From: JBNGOQ01 sp050589645
Lineage (GTDB): Bacteria; Bacteroidota; Bacteroidia; Flavobacteriales; Flavobacteriaceae
Direction of reading: 5' to 3'
DNA length: 64,000 nt
NCBI RefSeq assembly: GCF_050589645.1
Contig: NZ_JBNGOQ010000003.1
Span: forward strand, 620,001 to 684,000
A program made the translations under genes and the position numbers. Numbering within the stretch: the stretch's first letter is position 1; every line of letters begins with the position of its first letter. Under the pieces are notes generated by a model. The model had not been told where the DNA came from. It saw only the letters and a program-made list of their open reading frames with translations, and did no database searches. This document shows, in pieces, positions 9,324 through 17,283 of the stretch.

Positions 9324-10442
9324 CTACTCCGCGATTCCCACAATTTCCAGGTCAAAGACCAGATCGGCATTCGGGGGAATGGGTCCCCCGCCCTGAGGTC
9401 CGTAACCTAAATGAGGGGGAATAAATATCCTAATTTTATCTCCTACCTCCATAGACAGCAGCCCTTCCTTAAAACCGGCAATCAGTCTGGAGTCGGGGCT
9501 AAAACTCATGGGAACGGACGTATAACCGCCCTGCTGTTTTCTCCTGGGGTCATATTTGCCAAACTTGGTGGCTACTTCTTCATAATTGCTATCGAACAGG
9601 TTCCCGTCGGCAAGCCATCCCGCATAATTGACCAGTACTTGCTGTCCAATTTTGGGTTTTTCGCCTTCCCCCTTGGTCAAGGAATAGATCTTAAGGCCCG
9701 AAGGTAGATCTTCTGCCTCCTCCTTTTGTTCGGACAACTCAGCGGCAAAATCGGTAATTGCCTTTTCCAGGGCTTTTACCTTGGCTTCCTCCTCGGCAAA
9801 ATAATCTGTCATGATCTGTACCGCATCAAATTTTTTGGCTTCTTTTCCATTACGGATAATTTCTACCTTGCTCATTACCACATCGGTAACAGGTCTGTCC
9901 TTTTTGCCAGGGTCTTGGGAAGTGGGCATATTGGCAATGGAATCCACAATGTTCATGCCCTCCACGACTTCCCCAAAGACGGTATGTCTACCATCCAGGA
10001 AGGGCGTTTCCTTATGCGTGATAAAAAACTGGCTTCCGTTCGTGGTAGGCCCTGAGTTTGCCATGGACAGTATTCCCGCTTTGTGGTGGGTCAAGGAGTC
10101 GTTGAACTCATCTTTGAACCGGTATCCCGGATTGCCACTACCCGTACCCGTAGGGTCACCTCCTTGAATCATAAAATCTTTGATGACCCGATGGAAGATA
10201 ACGCCCTCATAGTATTTTTTCTCCTTGTATTGTTCACTGACGAAGGGATTGGTGCCCTCTGCCAAGGAAACAAAATTGGCTACTGTAACAGGGGTTTTTT
10301 CGTGTTCCAATTTTAATACAATGACTCCTTTGTTGGTTTCAATATCAGCAAACAGGCCCTCGCCCAAATCGGCGTGCTGACTAGATTTGCAACTTGCCAA
10401 TAACATACCTACGGCTAAGACTAAAGGGGCTAGATTTTTCAT
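9324..10442 (-). CDS. Dual-domain peptidylprolyl isomerase lipoprotein: cyclophilin fused to FKBP
   Basis: From the ATG at 10442 the protein has 372 residues. A lipoprotein signal (LAVGMLLASCKSS) is followed by a cyclophilin domain with FHRVIKDFMIQGGDPTGTG, NGSQFFIT and FLDGRHTVFGEV. A helical linker with many Glu/Lys/Ala residues comes next, then an FKBP domain with VLVNYAGWLADGNLFDSN and GYGPQGGGPIPPNADLVFDLEI. Both folds catalyse cis-trans isomerisation of prolyl bonds; a secreted form would help fold envelope proteins. Such cyclophilin-FKBP fusions are known from flavobacteria. An alternative start lies six codons upstream at 10460. It is last in an operon with the DHH phosphoesterase and GldI genes. 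Confidence 0.93.
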   Translation of the reverse strand: MKNLAPLVLAVGMLLASCKSSQHADLGEGLFADIETNKGVIVLKLEHEKTPVTVANFVSLAEGTNPFVSEQYKEKKYYEGVIFHRVIKDFMIQGGDPTGTGSGNPGYRFKDEFNDSLTHHKAGILSMANSGPTTNGSQFFITHKETPFLDGRHTVFGEVVEGMNIVDSIANMPTSQDPGKKDRPVTDVVMSKVEIIRNGKEAKKFDAVQIMTDYFAEEEAKVKALEKAITDFAAELSEQKEEAEDLPSGLKIYSLTKGEGEKPKIGQQVLVNYAGWLADGNLFDSNYEEVATKFGKYDPRRKQQGGYTSVPMSFSPDSRLIAGFKEGLLSMEVGDKIRIFIPPHLGYGPQGGGPIPPNADLVFDLEIVGIAE

Positions 10443-10464
10443 TCGTTTTCGTTTTATCATGGTG

Positions 10465-11019
10465 TTAATTTTGAATACTATCCTTTTGTTTAATGATTTG
10501 AAGCAGGGAAATAGTAGATTTTATGGGGACATTGGGACCGATTTGGTCGTTATCCCCATGGTAACCAAAGGCCATCGAGGAAGGAAACAAAAAAGTTGCG
10601 GTTTCACCCTCCTTGAGAAGTTTCACACTATTTCTTAATCCAGGGAAAAGTTCCTGTTTGTCCACTTTATATCGTACTGGCCCAATATCCTCTGCCCGAT
10701 AGAGCGTATCATTGGTAAAACTTACCACATTGTAAGTAAGCACCACCAGATCATCCGTTTCCGGAACATAGTCCGTATCCCCGTTCTTGGTTTCATAATA
10801 ATACCAAGAACTGTTGGCACTGGACAAATAGGTGTGTGCGGAATCCTGCGCAATGATATCCTGTATCATTTTTTCTTCCGCTGCCAGGAGCTGTCGGTTT
10901 CTTTCCACGGATTCCTTGATAAAACTCCCCGTCTTTACCTTTACAGGTCTTCGGGCTTCAGGCCCGCCACAACTCATCAGCCCAAGGGCCAACAGTAGAA
11001 ATACAAGTGGTCGTATCAT
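10465..11019 (-). CDS. gldI: Gliding-motility-associated FKBP-type prolyl isomerase lipoprotein GldI
   Basis: A 184-residue protein with a lipoprotein signal ending in GLMSCGG, then a short helical stretch and a single FKBP domain (about 85-182). The domain includes LVVLTYNVVSFTNDTLYR, ELFPGLRNSVKLLKEGETATF and the closing NVPIKSTISLLQI. In Flavobacterium johnsoniae GldI is needed for gliding, probably by folding periplasmic parts of the gliding/type IX secretion machinery. Its start codon overlaps the stop of the DHH phosphoesterase gene by 4 bp (ATGA), so translation is likely coupled. The second prolyl isomerase follows directly. Confidence 0.9.
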   Translation of the reverse strand: MIRPLVFLLLALGLMSCGGPEARRPVKVKTGSFIKESVERNRQLLAAEEKMIQDIIAQDSAHTYLSSANSSWYYYETKNGDTDYVPETDDLVVLTYNVVSFTNDTLYRAEDIGPVRYKVDKQELFPGLRNSVKLLKEGETATFLFPSSMAFGYHGDNDQIGPNVPIKSTISLLQIIKQKDSIQN

Positions 11020-12032
11020 ACTTTTATCTTGTGCTTATAATCCTCCAGCAGCGATACAAAATAGTCCGTGGTCTCCTGCATGCCCAGCTCGCTCTTGCCC
11101 CCAGCGGCGTTGGTATGGCCACCTCCCTGAAAATGTGCCCGAGCAAACTCGTTCACCGAAAAGTCCCCTTCGGACCGGAAGGAGATTTTGATAATACCCT
11201 CGTCGCGATTTTCTATGAAAATTACCGCAAAACGGATACCTTCCAGGGTGAGTCCATAATTTACAAAACCTTCGGTGTCCCCTTTTTTATATTTGTAGGC
11301 ATCCAGTTCTTCCTGGGTCAGGGTAATATAGGCCGTCCCGTACTGCTTAAGGATGACCATGTTTTTCAAGGCACAGCCCAAAAGATGCAACCTTCCCGGG
11401 GTATTTGTATCGTAAACCTTGTTATGGATCTCGGTATTATTGGCGCCCTTATCAATAAGATCCGCCACCACACGGTGCGTTCTGCTTGTAGTGGACGAAA
11501 ATTTAAACGATCCGGTGTCGGTCATGATACCGGTATACAGACAATTGGCAATATCCGGGGTAATCTTGTCCACATCGCCCATGGCACCGATGAAATTGTA
11601 GACCATTTCACAGGTAGAACTCATGTTGACATCAGAATAGGTGATATGTGCGTACTTGCCTGGATTTTGGTGATGGTCGATCATAACGAAGGTGGCCGAT
11701 GCCTCCTCCAGGGCGGTTTGCATTTGTCCTATTCTGCCCAAATGGTTAAAGTCTAAAGTGAAAATAACCGCAGCTTCATCGATCAGCTTTTTGGACTGGG
11801 CATGGTCCTTTTCAAAATTTATGATCTGTTCATTTCCAGACATCCATTTTAAAAACTTGGGATAGTCGTTAGGTGAGATAATGGTGGCCTCGTGCCCTAG
11901 ACCTTTAAGGTAATGCCAGAGACCCAAAGTAGATCCAATTGCATCCCCATCTGGATTTTTATGGGGTACTATAACCATTTTCAGCGGCTTGGAGAATAAT
12001 GACCTAATGGCTTTGATATCCTTTAAATTCAT
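11016..12032 (-). CDS. DHH-family phosphoesterase (NrnA-like oligoribonuclease / pAp phosphatase)
   Basis: A 338-residue protein with the ordered DHH motifs: PHKNPDGDAIGS near the N-terminus, LDFNHLGRIG, the signature IDHHQNP, and YTGIMTDTG. The C-terminal DHHA1 domain ends in GGGHTNAAGG. NrnA-type enzymes degrade very short RNA fragments and dephosphorylate 3'-phosphoadenosine 5'-phosphate in the cytoplasm, with manganese. A DHH cyclic-dinucleotide hydrolase is a less likely alternative, as there is no membrane or GGDEF part. First gene of an operon with gldI. A TATATTTG box at 12038-12045 on this strand sits almost against the start codon. Confidence 0.88.
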   Translation of the reverse strand: MNLKDIKAIRSLFSKPLKMVIVPHKNPDGDAIGSTLGLWHYLKGLGHEATIISPNDYPKFLKWMSGNEQIINFEKDHAQSKKLIDEAAVIFTLDFNHLGRIGQMQTALEEASATFVMIDHHQNPGKYAHITYSDVNMSSTCEMVYNFIGAMGDVDKITPDIANCLYTGIMTDTGSFKFSSTTSRTHRVVADLIDKGANNTEIHNKVYDTNTPGRLHLLGCALKNMVILKQYGTAYITLTQEELDAYKYKKGDTEGFVNYGLTLEGIRFAVIFIENRDEGIIKISFRSEGDFSVNEFARAHFQGGGHTNAAGGKSELGMQETTDYFVSLLEDYKHKIKV

Positions 12033-12109
12033 CCGCGCAAATATACAATTTTATACTATAGACCTAATACATAAAAACCTAATTTTACCGGAAATACCAA
12101 GAACCATTT

Positions 12110-13138
12110 ATGAGACGAATTTACTATAGCCCACTTTTACTGAGCCTGTTTTTGGCCTGCGGGACCATGGAAACCAGAACCACCCAAAACGCATCCCCTA
12201 CCGAATTTGTTATTGCCTTCGGATCGTGCAATAAACACACGCTGGACAACTGGTTATGGGACGATGTTTTGGCCCTAGATCCCGACCTTTGGGTTTGGAG
12301 TGGCGATATTGTCTATGCGGATACGGACAAGGTGCGGGAAATTGATAAAATGTACCGCGGCCAAAACCGCGTTTCAGGGTACAGGGCCCTGAGGAAGGAA
12401 ACCCCCGTTATTGGCACCTGGGACGATCATGATTATGGCTTAAACGATGGGGGAACGGAATTCGCCGTCAAACGGGAGAGCCAGCAGGTGTTCTTGGATT
12501 TTATGGATGTTCCCAAAGATAGTCCAAGAAGAGCAAGGGAAGGGGTCTATGCCGTCCATGATTATCGGTTGCCTGCCGGGCAGGTGAAAGTGCTGGTGCT
12601 CGATACCAGATACTTCAGAACGGCTTTGACCAAGGACACGGAAACCGACAAACGCTTTAAACCCAATCCTTATGGAACGGGTACCATGCTCGGGGAACAA
12701 CAATGGGATTGGCTCGAAGACCAACTCAATGGCTCCAAGGCAGATTTCAATATCATTGTTAGCAGCGTGCAGTTCTGGTCCAATGAACATGGTTTTGAAT
12801 GTTGGGGCAACTTTCCGCATGAGGTAGATCGCCTAACGGAACTTATTGCCTCATCGGGGGCAAAGGGAACCCTAATTTTATCCGGAGATCGGCACATATC
12901 GGAATTTTCGAAAAGTGCGGTGAAAGGATTGCCCTATCCACTTATCGACTTCACCAGTAGTGGTCTTACCCATGTCTATTCCGATTTCAAGGGGGAACCC
13001 AATCCGTATCGGGTGGGAGAGGTCGTTTCTACCAAAAGTTTTGGAGTGGTAAGGCTGAATTTGATTTCCAAAACGGCCCATTTGGAGATTATTGGGGACC
13101 AAGGACGGCTATTGGGCAAACTGGAACAACGCTTTTAA
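12110..13138 (+). CDS. PhoD-like metallophosphatase lipoprotein (alkaline phosphatase D family)
   Basis: A 342-residue protein with a lipoprotein signal (LLSLFLACGTM). Metallophosphoesterase motifs appear in order: FGSCNKHT, VWSGDIVYAD, TWDDHDYGLNDGG, then LVLDTRYFR and the late LILSGDRHISEF. These supply the metal-binding aspartates and histidines of the PhoD/phospholipase-D-like phosphatase group. The likely role is release of phosphate from phosphodiesters or phosphomonoesters at the cell surface; the substrate is unknown. It is divergent from the DHH phosphoesterase gene and 50 bp upstream of ndk, which has its own promoter. Confidence 0.88.
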   Translation: MRRIYYSPLLLSLFLACGTMETRTTQNASPTEFVIAFGSCNKHTLDNWLWDDVLALDPDLWVWSGDIVYADTDKVREIDKMYRGQNRVSGYRALRKETPVIGTWDDHDYGLNDGGTEFAVKRESQQVFLDFMDVPKDSPRRAREGVYAVHDYRLPAGQVKVLVLDTRYFRTALTKDTETDKRFKPNPYGTGTMLGEQQWDWLEDQLNGSKADFNIIVSSVQFWSNEHGFECWGNFPHEVDRLTELIASSGAKGTLILSGDRHISEFSKSAVKGLPYPLIDFTSSGLTHVYSDFKGEPNPYRVGEVVSTKSFGVVRLNLISKTAHLEIIGDQGRLLGKLEQRF

Positions 13139-13141
13139 GTA

Positions 13142-13171
13142 TTGCGTGTTAATGAATAAAGCGTATTTTTG
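13142..13171 (+). promoter_or_regulatory. Promoter of ndk (TTG - 19 bp - TATTTTTG)
   Basis: A TTG at 13142-13144 is separated by exactly 19 bp from TATTTTTG at 13164-13171. Both the boxes and the spacing fit the Bacteroidota sigma consensus TTG / TAnnTTTG. The predicted transcription start would be about 10 bp before the ATG at 13189. Confidence 0.75.
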
Positions 13172-13188
13172 CGCAAAATTTTTGAAAC

Positions 13189-13608
13189 ATGACAACGAAT
13201 AGAACGTTTACAATGATCAAGCCAGACGCCGTGGAAAACGGTTACATTGGTGCTATTTTGGAGAAAATAACATCGGCCGGGTTTAAGATCGTTGCAATGA
13301 AATATACGCAATTGAGCAGAAGGGACGCCCGTGAGTTCTATGCCGTGCACAAAGAGCGTCCATTTTTTGGGGAGTTGGTCGATTTTATGACCAGGGGACC
13401 TATAGTGTCTGCCATTTTGGAAAAGGAGAACGCCGTGGACGATTTCAGGGCCTTGATCGGTGCCACCAATCCGGCAGAAGCTGCGGAAGGTACCATTCGT
13501 AAATTGTATGCCACCTCCATAGGGGAAAATGCCGTACACGGTTCCGATAGTGATGAGAACGCTGCCATTGAGGGAGCCTTTCACTTTGCAGGTCGGGAGG
13601 TGTATTAA
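13189..13608 (+). CDS. ndk: Nucleoside diphosphate kinase
   Basis: A 139-residue protein, typical for Ndk. It contains RTFTMIKPDAVENG near the start, the KERPFFGELVDFM region and GATNPAEAAEGTIR. The active-site histidine is in NAVHGSDSDENA, matching the NxxHGSDS signature. It transfers the gamma phosphate from ATP to other nucleoside diphosphates via a phosphohistidine, balancing (d)NTP pools. It has its own well-matched promoter and ends at a strong shared terminator with the convergent DUF721 gene. Confidence 0.96.
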   Translation: MTTNRTFTMIKPDAVENGYIGAILEKITSAGFKIVAMKYTQLSRRDAREFYAVHKERPFFGELVDFMTRGPIVSAILEKENAVDDFRALIGATNPAEAAEGTIRKLYATSIGENAVHGSDSDENAAIEGAFHFAGREVY

Positions 13609-13627
13609 GGGCGAAATAATCGTATAA

Positions 13628-13660
13628 AAAAGGCCCTGATACCATCAGGGCCTTTTTTTT
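13628..13660. terminator. Bidirectional rho-independent terminator between ndk and the DUF721 gene
   Basis: GGCCCTGA (13632-13639) and TCAGGGCC (13645-13652) form an 8-bp perfect stem around a 5-base loop. The stem is flanked by A-run on the left and a T-run on the right, so it can terminate transcription from both convergent genes. Confidence 0.9.
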
Positions 13661-13955
13661 ATCTGAGCACCAATTTTTTCACAAGTTCCTTTCCAAGTTC
13701 CTCATTGATCATCTGTATGATTTTGGACTTCCCGTGGCTCAGTTCCTCCCTGAGTACCGAGGACGATAAGGAAACGAACAGGGTATCGTTCCGCAGTTCC
13801 ACCGCGGTCGTGTAATTGTTTACACCATTCCCCATAAGAGCGGTCCAAGCAGCCTTGACATCAACTTTGTCCATTCCCTTTTGCAACCTATTTTCTTTGA
13901 TAAACGCTTGTAGCGCCTCACTCAAAGGGAGGCCGGTATTTTTTCGTTTTGCCAT
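13659..13955 (-). CDS. DUF721 domain-containing protein
   Basis: A 98-residue protein with the typical DUF721 (DciA-like fold) course: a helical N-terminus, then DVKAAWTALMGNGVNNYT and VELRNDTLFVSLSSSVLREEL, and a final INEELGKELVKKLVLR. In some bacteria DUF721 proteins (DciA) help load the replicative helicase; in Bacteroidota they are commonly next to recF, as here. The helicase-loading role in this organism is inference from family. The start overlaps the stop of the upstream lipoprotein gene by 1 bp. The stop lies inside the shared terminator region. Confidence 0.85.
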   Translation of the reverse strand: MAKRKNTGLPLSEALQAFIKENRLQKGMDKVDVKAAWTALMGNGVNNYTTAVELRNDTLFVSLSSSVLREELSHGKSKIIQMINEELGKELVKKLVLR

Positions 13956-14374
13956 TATTCGTTCACATTTATGGGCCGATACCGTTTGTAAAAGTAGGTC
14001 AGGCCAGCGTCATTGGTAACGGAAAAGTTATTTTCGGTAAGCGTAACAATCTTTTCTTCCCAGGGGTCCAAAACCTTTTGGTAGCGAATTTGGAAAGTAC
14101 CCTCCCGCTCATATATCTCAAAAAAAATCGCATCATCAGTAGTGGTATAGGTCCCATCGAGTCGAGGCTGTACCTTTTTTCGAAATCCTTGCAGCTGTTC
14201 CACTTCAAGGTAATCTATGGTAGTGCTCAGCTTGTACGCCTTGTCCTTCCCATCCTGGAAGACCACCTTTTCAATGGCCCAATACCCATTGAGATGCCGC
14301 AGATCTTCCCTGCTGACCTTGTTGGTGCACCCAACGATCAACAAAGTTATGCCTATCCACCCTATGCGACCCAT
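13955..14374 (-). CDS. Small lipocalin-like lipoprotein
   Basis: Started at 14374 (MGRIGWIGITLLIVGCTN) the protein has 139 residues and a clear lipobox cysteine. The longer frame adds 22 residues that overlap recF and destroys the signal. The mature part begins with LNGYWAIEKVVF, the GxW-type opening of lipocalin-like beta-barrel proteins. It continues with alternating strands (FFEIYEREGTFQIRYQ) and ends FYKRYRPIN. Proteins of this kind beside recF are common in Flavobacteriaceae; their function is not known. It is sandwiched between recF (gap of 1 bp) and the DUF721 gene. Confidence 0.75.
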   Translation of the reverse strand: MGRIGWIGITLLIVGCTNKVSREDLRHLNGYWAIEKVVFQDGKDKAYKLSTTIDYLEVEQLQGFRKKVQPRLDGTYTTTDDAIFFEIYEREGTFQIRYQKVLDPWEEKIVTLTENNFSVTNDAGLTYFYKRYRPINVNE

Positions 14375-14375
14375 C

Positions 14376-15455
14376 CTACAATTTAAAAATTTTATAGGAC
14401 TGGTGAATGGTTTTGACCACATTTTCTGTGCGTTCCGCATGGGTATCGCTTATAAAGATCTGTCCGAAATTTTGATCGTCCACCAAGGCGACGATATGCG
14501 CTACCCTTTGCTCGTCCAATTTGTCGAAAATATCATCGAGCAGTAGTATGGGAGTAGTTTTCGCCTGATTTTTGATGAAGTCGAACTGTGCCAGTTTCAG
14601 GGCTACCAAAAAGGATTTTTGCTGCCCCTGGCTTCCGAATTTTTTGATAGGATGGTCCCCGATAACGAAGTTGAGGTCATCTTTGTGGATGCCCACGCTC
14701 GTGAATTGTAGCGCTCTGTCTTTTTCCATGGCCTGTGTCAGCAAATCTAGCAGGCTCGTATCCAATAGTTTGCTGTCATAGCTGAGGTCAACGGTTTCGT
14801 TGCCGCCTGCGATTGCCTTGTACTGCCTTTTGAATATCGGGATAAACGCCTCCAAGAATTCCCTCCGTTTTTCAAAAATATCGGTACCGTAGCCATGCAG
14901 CTGGTCGTTGTATACGGAAAGGGCATCGGGATCAAACGTATGGTTGGCGGCAAAGTATTTTAAGAGCGAATTGCGCTGTACCAGCACCTTGTTGTATTTT
15001 AGGAGCACCTGTAGATAGGCCTTGTCCGATTGGGAAATAACGCCATCTATAAATTTGCGGCGCGTTTCGCTGCCCTCAGTGATAAGGTCCCGATCCGCCG
15101 GGGAAATAATGACCAGGGGTAGAAACCCAATATGGTCGGAAAAGCGTTCATAGGTCTTTCCATTTCGTTTGATGACCTTTTTTACCCCGCGCTTAAGACT
15201 ACAAACAATTTTTTCTTCCCTTCCGTTTTTTTCAAATTCCCCTTCGACCACAAAAAAATCGGTACCATGCCGAATGTTTTGGGTGGCCACAGGATTAAAG
15301 TAGCTCTTGCCGAAAGAAAGGTGATAAATGGCATCCAGTATATTGGTTTTGCCTATACCGTTGTTTCCGACAAAGCAATTGATTTTGCTATCGAACTCAA
15401 AGTTTTGCGATGCAAAGTTTTTATAATTGATGAGCGATAATTTCTTTAGAAACAT
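14376..15455 (-). CDS. recF: DNA replication and repair protein RecF
   Basis: A 359-residue ATPase of the SMC/ABC type. The Walker A motif GNNGIGKT lies at about residues 30-37, the signature region is KKFGSQGQQKSFLVALKLA, and the Walker B is ILLLDDIFDKLDEQR. RecF binds ends of gaps in DNA and, with RecO/RecR, loads RecA on single-stranded DNA during repair. Length and motif spacing are normal. It is the first gene of a three-gene minus-strand operon. It is divergent from the TPR membrane protein gene; the 124-bp gap is AT-rich and carries the promoter of the latter. Confidence 0.95.
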   Translation of the reverse strand: MFLKKLSLINYKNFASQNFEFDSKINCFVGNNGIGKTNILDAIYHLSFGKSYFNPVATQNIRHGTDFFVVEGEFEKNGREEKIVCSLKRGVKKVIKRNGKTYERFSDHIGFLPLVIISPADRDLITEGSETRRKFIDGVISQSDKAYLQVLLKYNKVLVQRNSLLKYFAANHTFDPDALSVYNDQLHGYGTDIFEKRREFLEAFIPIFKRQYKAIAGGNETVDLSYDSKLLDTSLLDLLTQAMEKDRALQFTSVGIHKDDLNFVIGDHPIKKFGSQGQQKSFLVALKLAQFDFIKNQAKTTPILLLDDIFDKLDEQRVAHIVALVDDQNFGQIFISDTHAERTENVVKTIHQSYKIFKL

Positions 15456-15531
15456 TCGGTGTGGCGGAGAATTTGTTTTTCAATAGCTAGTGAAAGTGCA
15501 AAATATCGAAAAATAACGAATAAATACCCCT

Positions 15532-15559
15532 TTGTTTTTGGATAAAAACTTTATTTTTG
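15532..15559 (+). promoter_or_regulatory. Promoter of the TPR protein / ribH operon (TTG - 17 bp - TATTTTTG)
   Basis: TTG at 15532-15534 is followed after 17 bp by TATTTTTG at 15552-15559, a good match to the Bacteroidota promoter pattern. The ATG at 15580 would lie about 14 bp after the expected transcription start. Confidence 0.65.
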
Positions 15560-15579
15560 CCCGATTAATAAAATGGACG

Positions 15580-16350
15580 ATGGCTACATATAAGAAGCGA
15601 GGATACAAACCAAAAAATAAAGCCGAAGAGCTGAGTGCTGATGAACAGAACAGTACAACGGCCGAAGTTTTTAGCACCCTGGACCAGAGTGCTTCCAAGA
15701 CCGAGGAATGGGTTTCCAAAAACCAGAATTACATTTTAGGGATCATTGGGGTAATCGCAGTTGGCGTACTAGGGTATTTGGCCTATAATCAATTTGTGCA
15801 GGCACCCAAGGAAGCAAGTGCCGCCAATGAAATGTACTATCCGCAACAATATTTTGACCAGGCCTTGAGTAGTAGGGACGCGGAGCGGGACTCACTTTAC
15901 AATTTGGCGTTGAACGGGGGCGAAGGAAAATACGGTTTTTTGGATATCATAGACGAATACAGTGGTACCAAGGCTGCTAACTTAGCCAACTACTCGGCCG
16001 GTATGGCCTATTTGAATATGCAACAGTACCAAGAAGCAATTTCGTACTTGGAAGATTTTTCTTCGGACGATGCCATTCTTGGTGCCTTGGCGAAAGGGGG
16101 CATAGGCGACGCTTTTATGCAGTTAAACCAACCTAATGACGCTTTGGGCTACTATGAAAGTGCCATTTCACATGATCCCAATGCCTATACTACGCCCAAG
16201 TTTTTGTACAAGGCAGGAACCACGGCCCTGGAGCTGGGGCAAAAGGACAAGGCCCTGCAATATTTTCAAAGGATCAAGGATGAATTTTCCTCATCTCAGG
16301 AGGCCACTACCATTGACGCTTTTATAGGTATGGCCAAAAGTGCTAACTAA
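15580..16350 (+). CDS. Tetratricopeptide-repeat membrane-anchored protein (YfgM-like)
   Basis: The ATG at 15580 (MATYKKRGYKPKNK) gives 256 residues; 16 extra upstream residues fall across the promoter and are rejected. A basic cytoplasmic N-terminus with a Lys-rich start leads to one membrane helix (about 55-77, YILGIIGVIAVGVLGYLAY). A long helical part of TPR type follows, such as NYSAGMAYLNMQQYQEAI and PKFLYKAGTTALELGQKDKA. It is likely an inner-membrane protein with its TPR domain in the periplasm, serving as an assembly or chaperone scaffold, as proposed for YfgM. It overlaps ribH by 1 bp. Confidence 0.82.
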   Translation: MATYKKRGYKPKNKAEELSADEQNSTTAEVFSTLDQSASKTEEWVSKNQNYILGIIGVIAVGVLGYLAYNQFVQAPKEASAANEMYYPQQYFDQALSSRDAERDSLYNLALNGGEGKYGFLDIIDEYSGTKAANLANYSAGMAYLNMQQYQEAISYLEDFSSDDAILGALAKGGIGDAFMQLNQPNDALGYYESAISHDPNAYTTPKFLYKAGTTALELGQKDKALQYFQRIKDEFSSSQEATTIDAFIGMAKSAN

Positions 16351-16832
16351 TGGCCACCGAAAACAAAAATCTATCGGTCTATGACAAAGCAACGGTTCCC
16401 GACGCCGGCAACTTTCGTTTTGGGATTGTAGTTGCCGAATGGAACGAGAAAATTACGGAAGGACTTTACCAGGGGGCTCTGGAAGCGCTTTTGGACTGCG
16501 GTGCCGTTGAAGAAAATATCGTTCGCTGGAACGTTCCCGGCAGTTTTGAGCTTACTTTCGGTTGTAAAAAGATGATTTCCTCGGAAAAGGTTGATGCCAT
16601 TATCGCCATAGGAAGTGTGATCCAAGGGGAAACCAAGCATTTCGATTTTGTTTGTAGCGCAGCGGCCCAAGGAATCAAAGATCTTAACGTAAATACAGAT
16701 ACCCCGGTCATTTTTTGCGTCCTTACCGATAATACCCTGCAACAGGCCCTGGACCGTAGTGGCGGAAAACACGGTAACAAAGGTACGGAAGCCGCCATTG
16801 CTGCTATTAAGATGGCCGCTTTGGGCACATAA
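16350..16832 (+). CDS. ribH: 6,7-dimethyl-8-ribityllumazine synthase (riboflavin synthase beta chain)
   Basis: A 160-residue protein of normal length. It contains FGIVVAEWNEKITEGLYQGA, the VPGSFELTFGCKKM substrate-binding segment, and AIGSVIQGETKHFDFVC with the catalytic histidine region (ETKHFD). NTLQQALDRSG near the C-terminus completes the family pattern. It condenses 5-amino-6-ribitylaminouracil with 3,4-dihydroxybutanone phosphate to lumazine in riboflavin synthesis. No FMN riboswitch is seen; the gene follows the TPR protein gene with a 1-bp overlap and shares its promoter. Confidence 0.96.
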   Translation: MATENKNLSVYDKATVPDAGNFRFGIVVAEWNEKITEGLYQGALEALLDCGAVEENIVRWNVPGSFELTFGCKKMISSEKVDAIIAIGSVIQGETKHFDFVCSAAAQGIKDLNVNTDTPVIFCVLTDNTLQQALDRSGGKHGNKGTEAAIAAIKMAALGT

Positions 16833-16964
16833 CCACGGTTATTGGGCACTTCAACACCCTGGTGTTTTTATACTGCTCCCCCATGGCGCCAATGCCTTCT
16901 AATGGATGCTCGTTTTGTTAACAATTTTTAGCATCTCCTTTCGGCCAATTCGCCCTATTTTCAG

Positions 16965-16972
16965 TACTTTTG
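16965..16972 (+). promoter_or_regulatory. Candidate -7 box for the small membrane protein / mutL operon
   Basis: TACTTTTG matches TAnnTTTG and lies 17 bp before the ATG at 16990. The -33 element is poor (a TTC about 22 bp upstream). Placed in a 157-bp gap after ribH, it may separate transcription of mutL from ribH. Confidence 0.45.
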
Positions 16973-16989
16973 ATACTAGCAGCACGTAT

Positions 16990-17283
16990 ATGAGACTTCC
17001 AACACTGTTTAAGCAGCATAGGAATAAATCCTATAATTATACGCCTCGTTACTATGACGAGCGGAAGGAGCGTATTGAAAATTTAAGAAAGGAAAAAGCT
17101 GCGAGGTCCGACACTGAATACTTCAAAGGATATCGAAGAAAAAGTTTCAGGGAGGATTGGAAGACCATTAAGAGTATGGATAGAAATAGGAACAGTCAGC
17201 TTCGCTTCTTCATTATTCTCATTTTCCTCTTAATATTTGCGTATGCCGCAATCAAATATGGAAAACTAGACTTTTTGTTTTAA
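16990..17283 (+). CDS. Small basic membrane protein of unknown function upstream of mutL
   Basis: Started at 16990 (MRLPTLFKQHRNKSYN), the protein has 97 residues; the 28 additional residues of the open frame upstream cover the promoter box and are discarded. It is very rich in Arg, Lys and Tyr, with a predicted helix (RKERIENLRKEKAA). It ends in a single hydrophobic segment (about 71-88, FFIILIFLLIFAYAAIKYG), so it is probably a tail-anchored inner-membrane protein. I do not recognise a named family, although similar small proteins precede mutL in other flavobacteria. It overlaps mutL by 1 bp, indicating co-translation. Confidence 0.7.
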   Translation: MRLPTLFKQHRNKSYNYTPRYYDERKERIENLRKEKAARSDTEYFKGYRRKSFREDWKTIKSMDRNRNSQLRFFIILIFLLIFAYAAIKYGKLDFLF

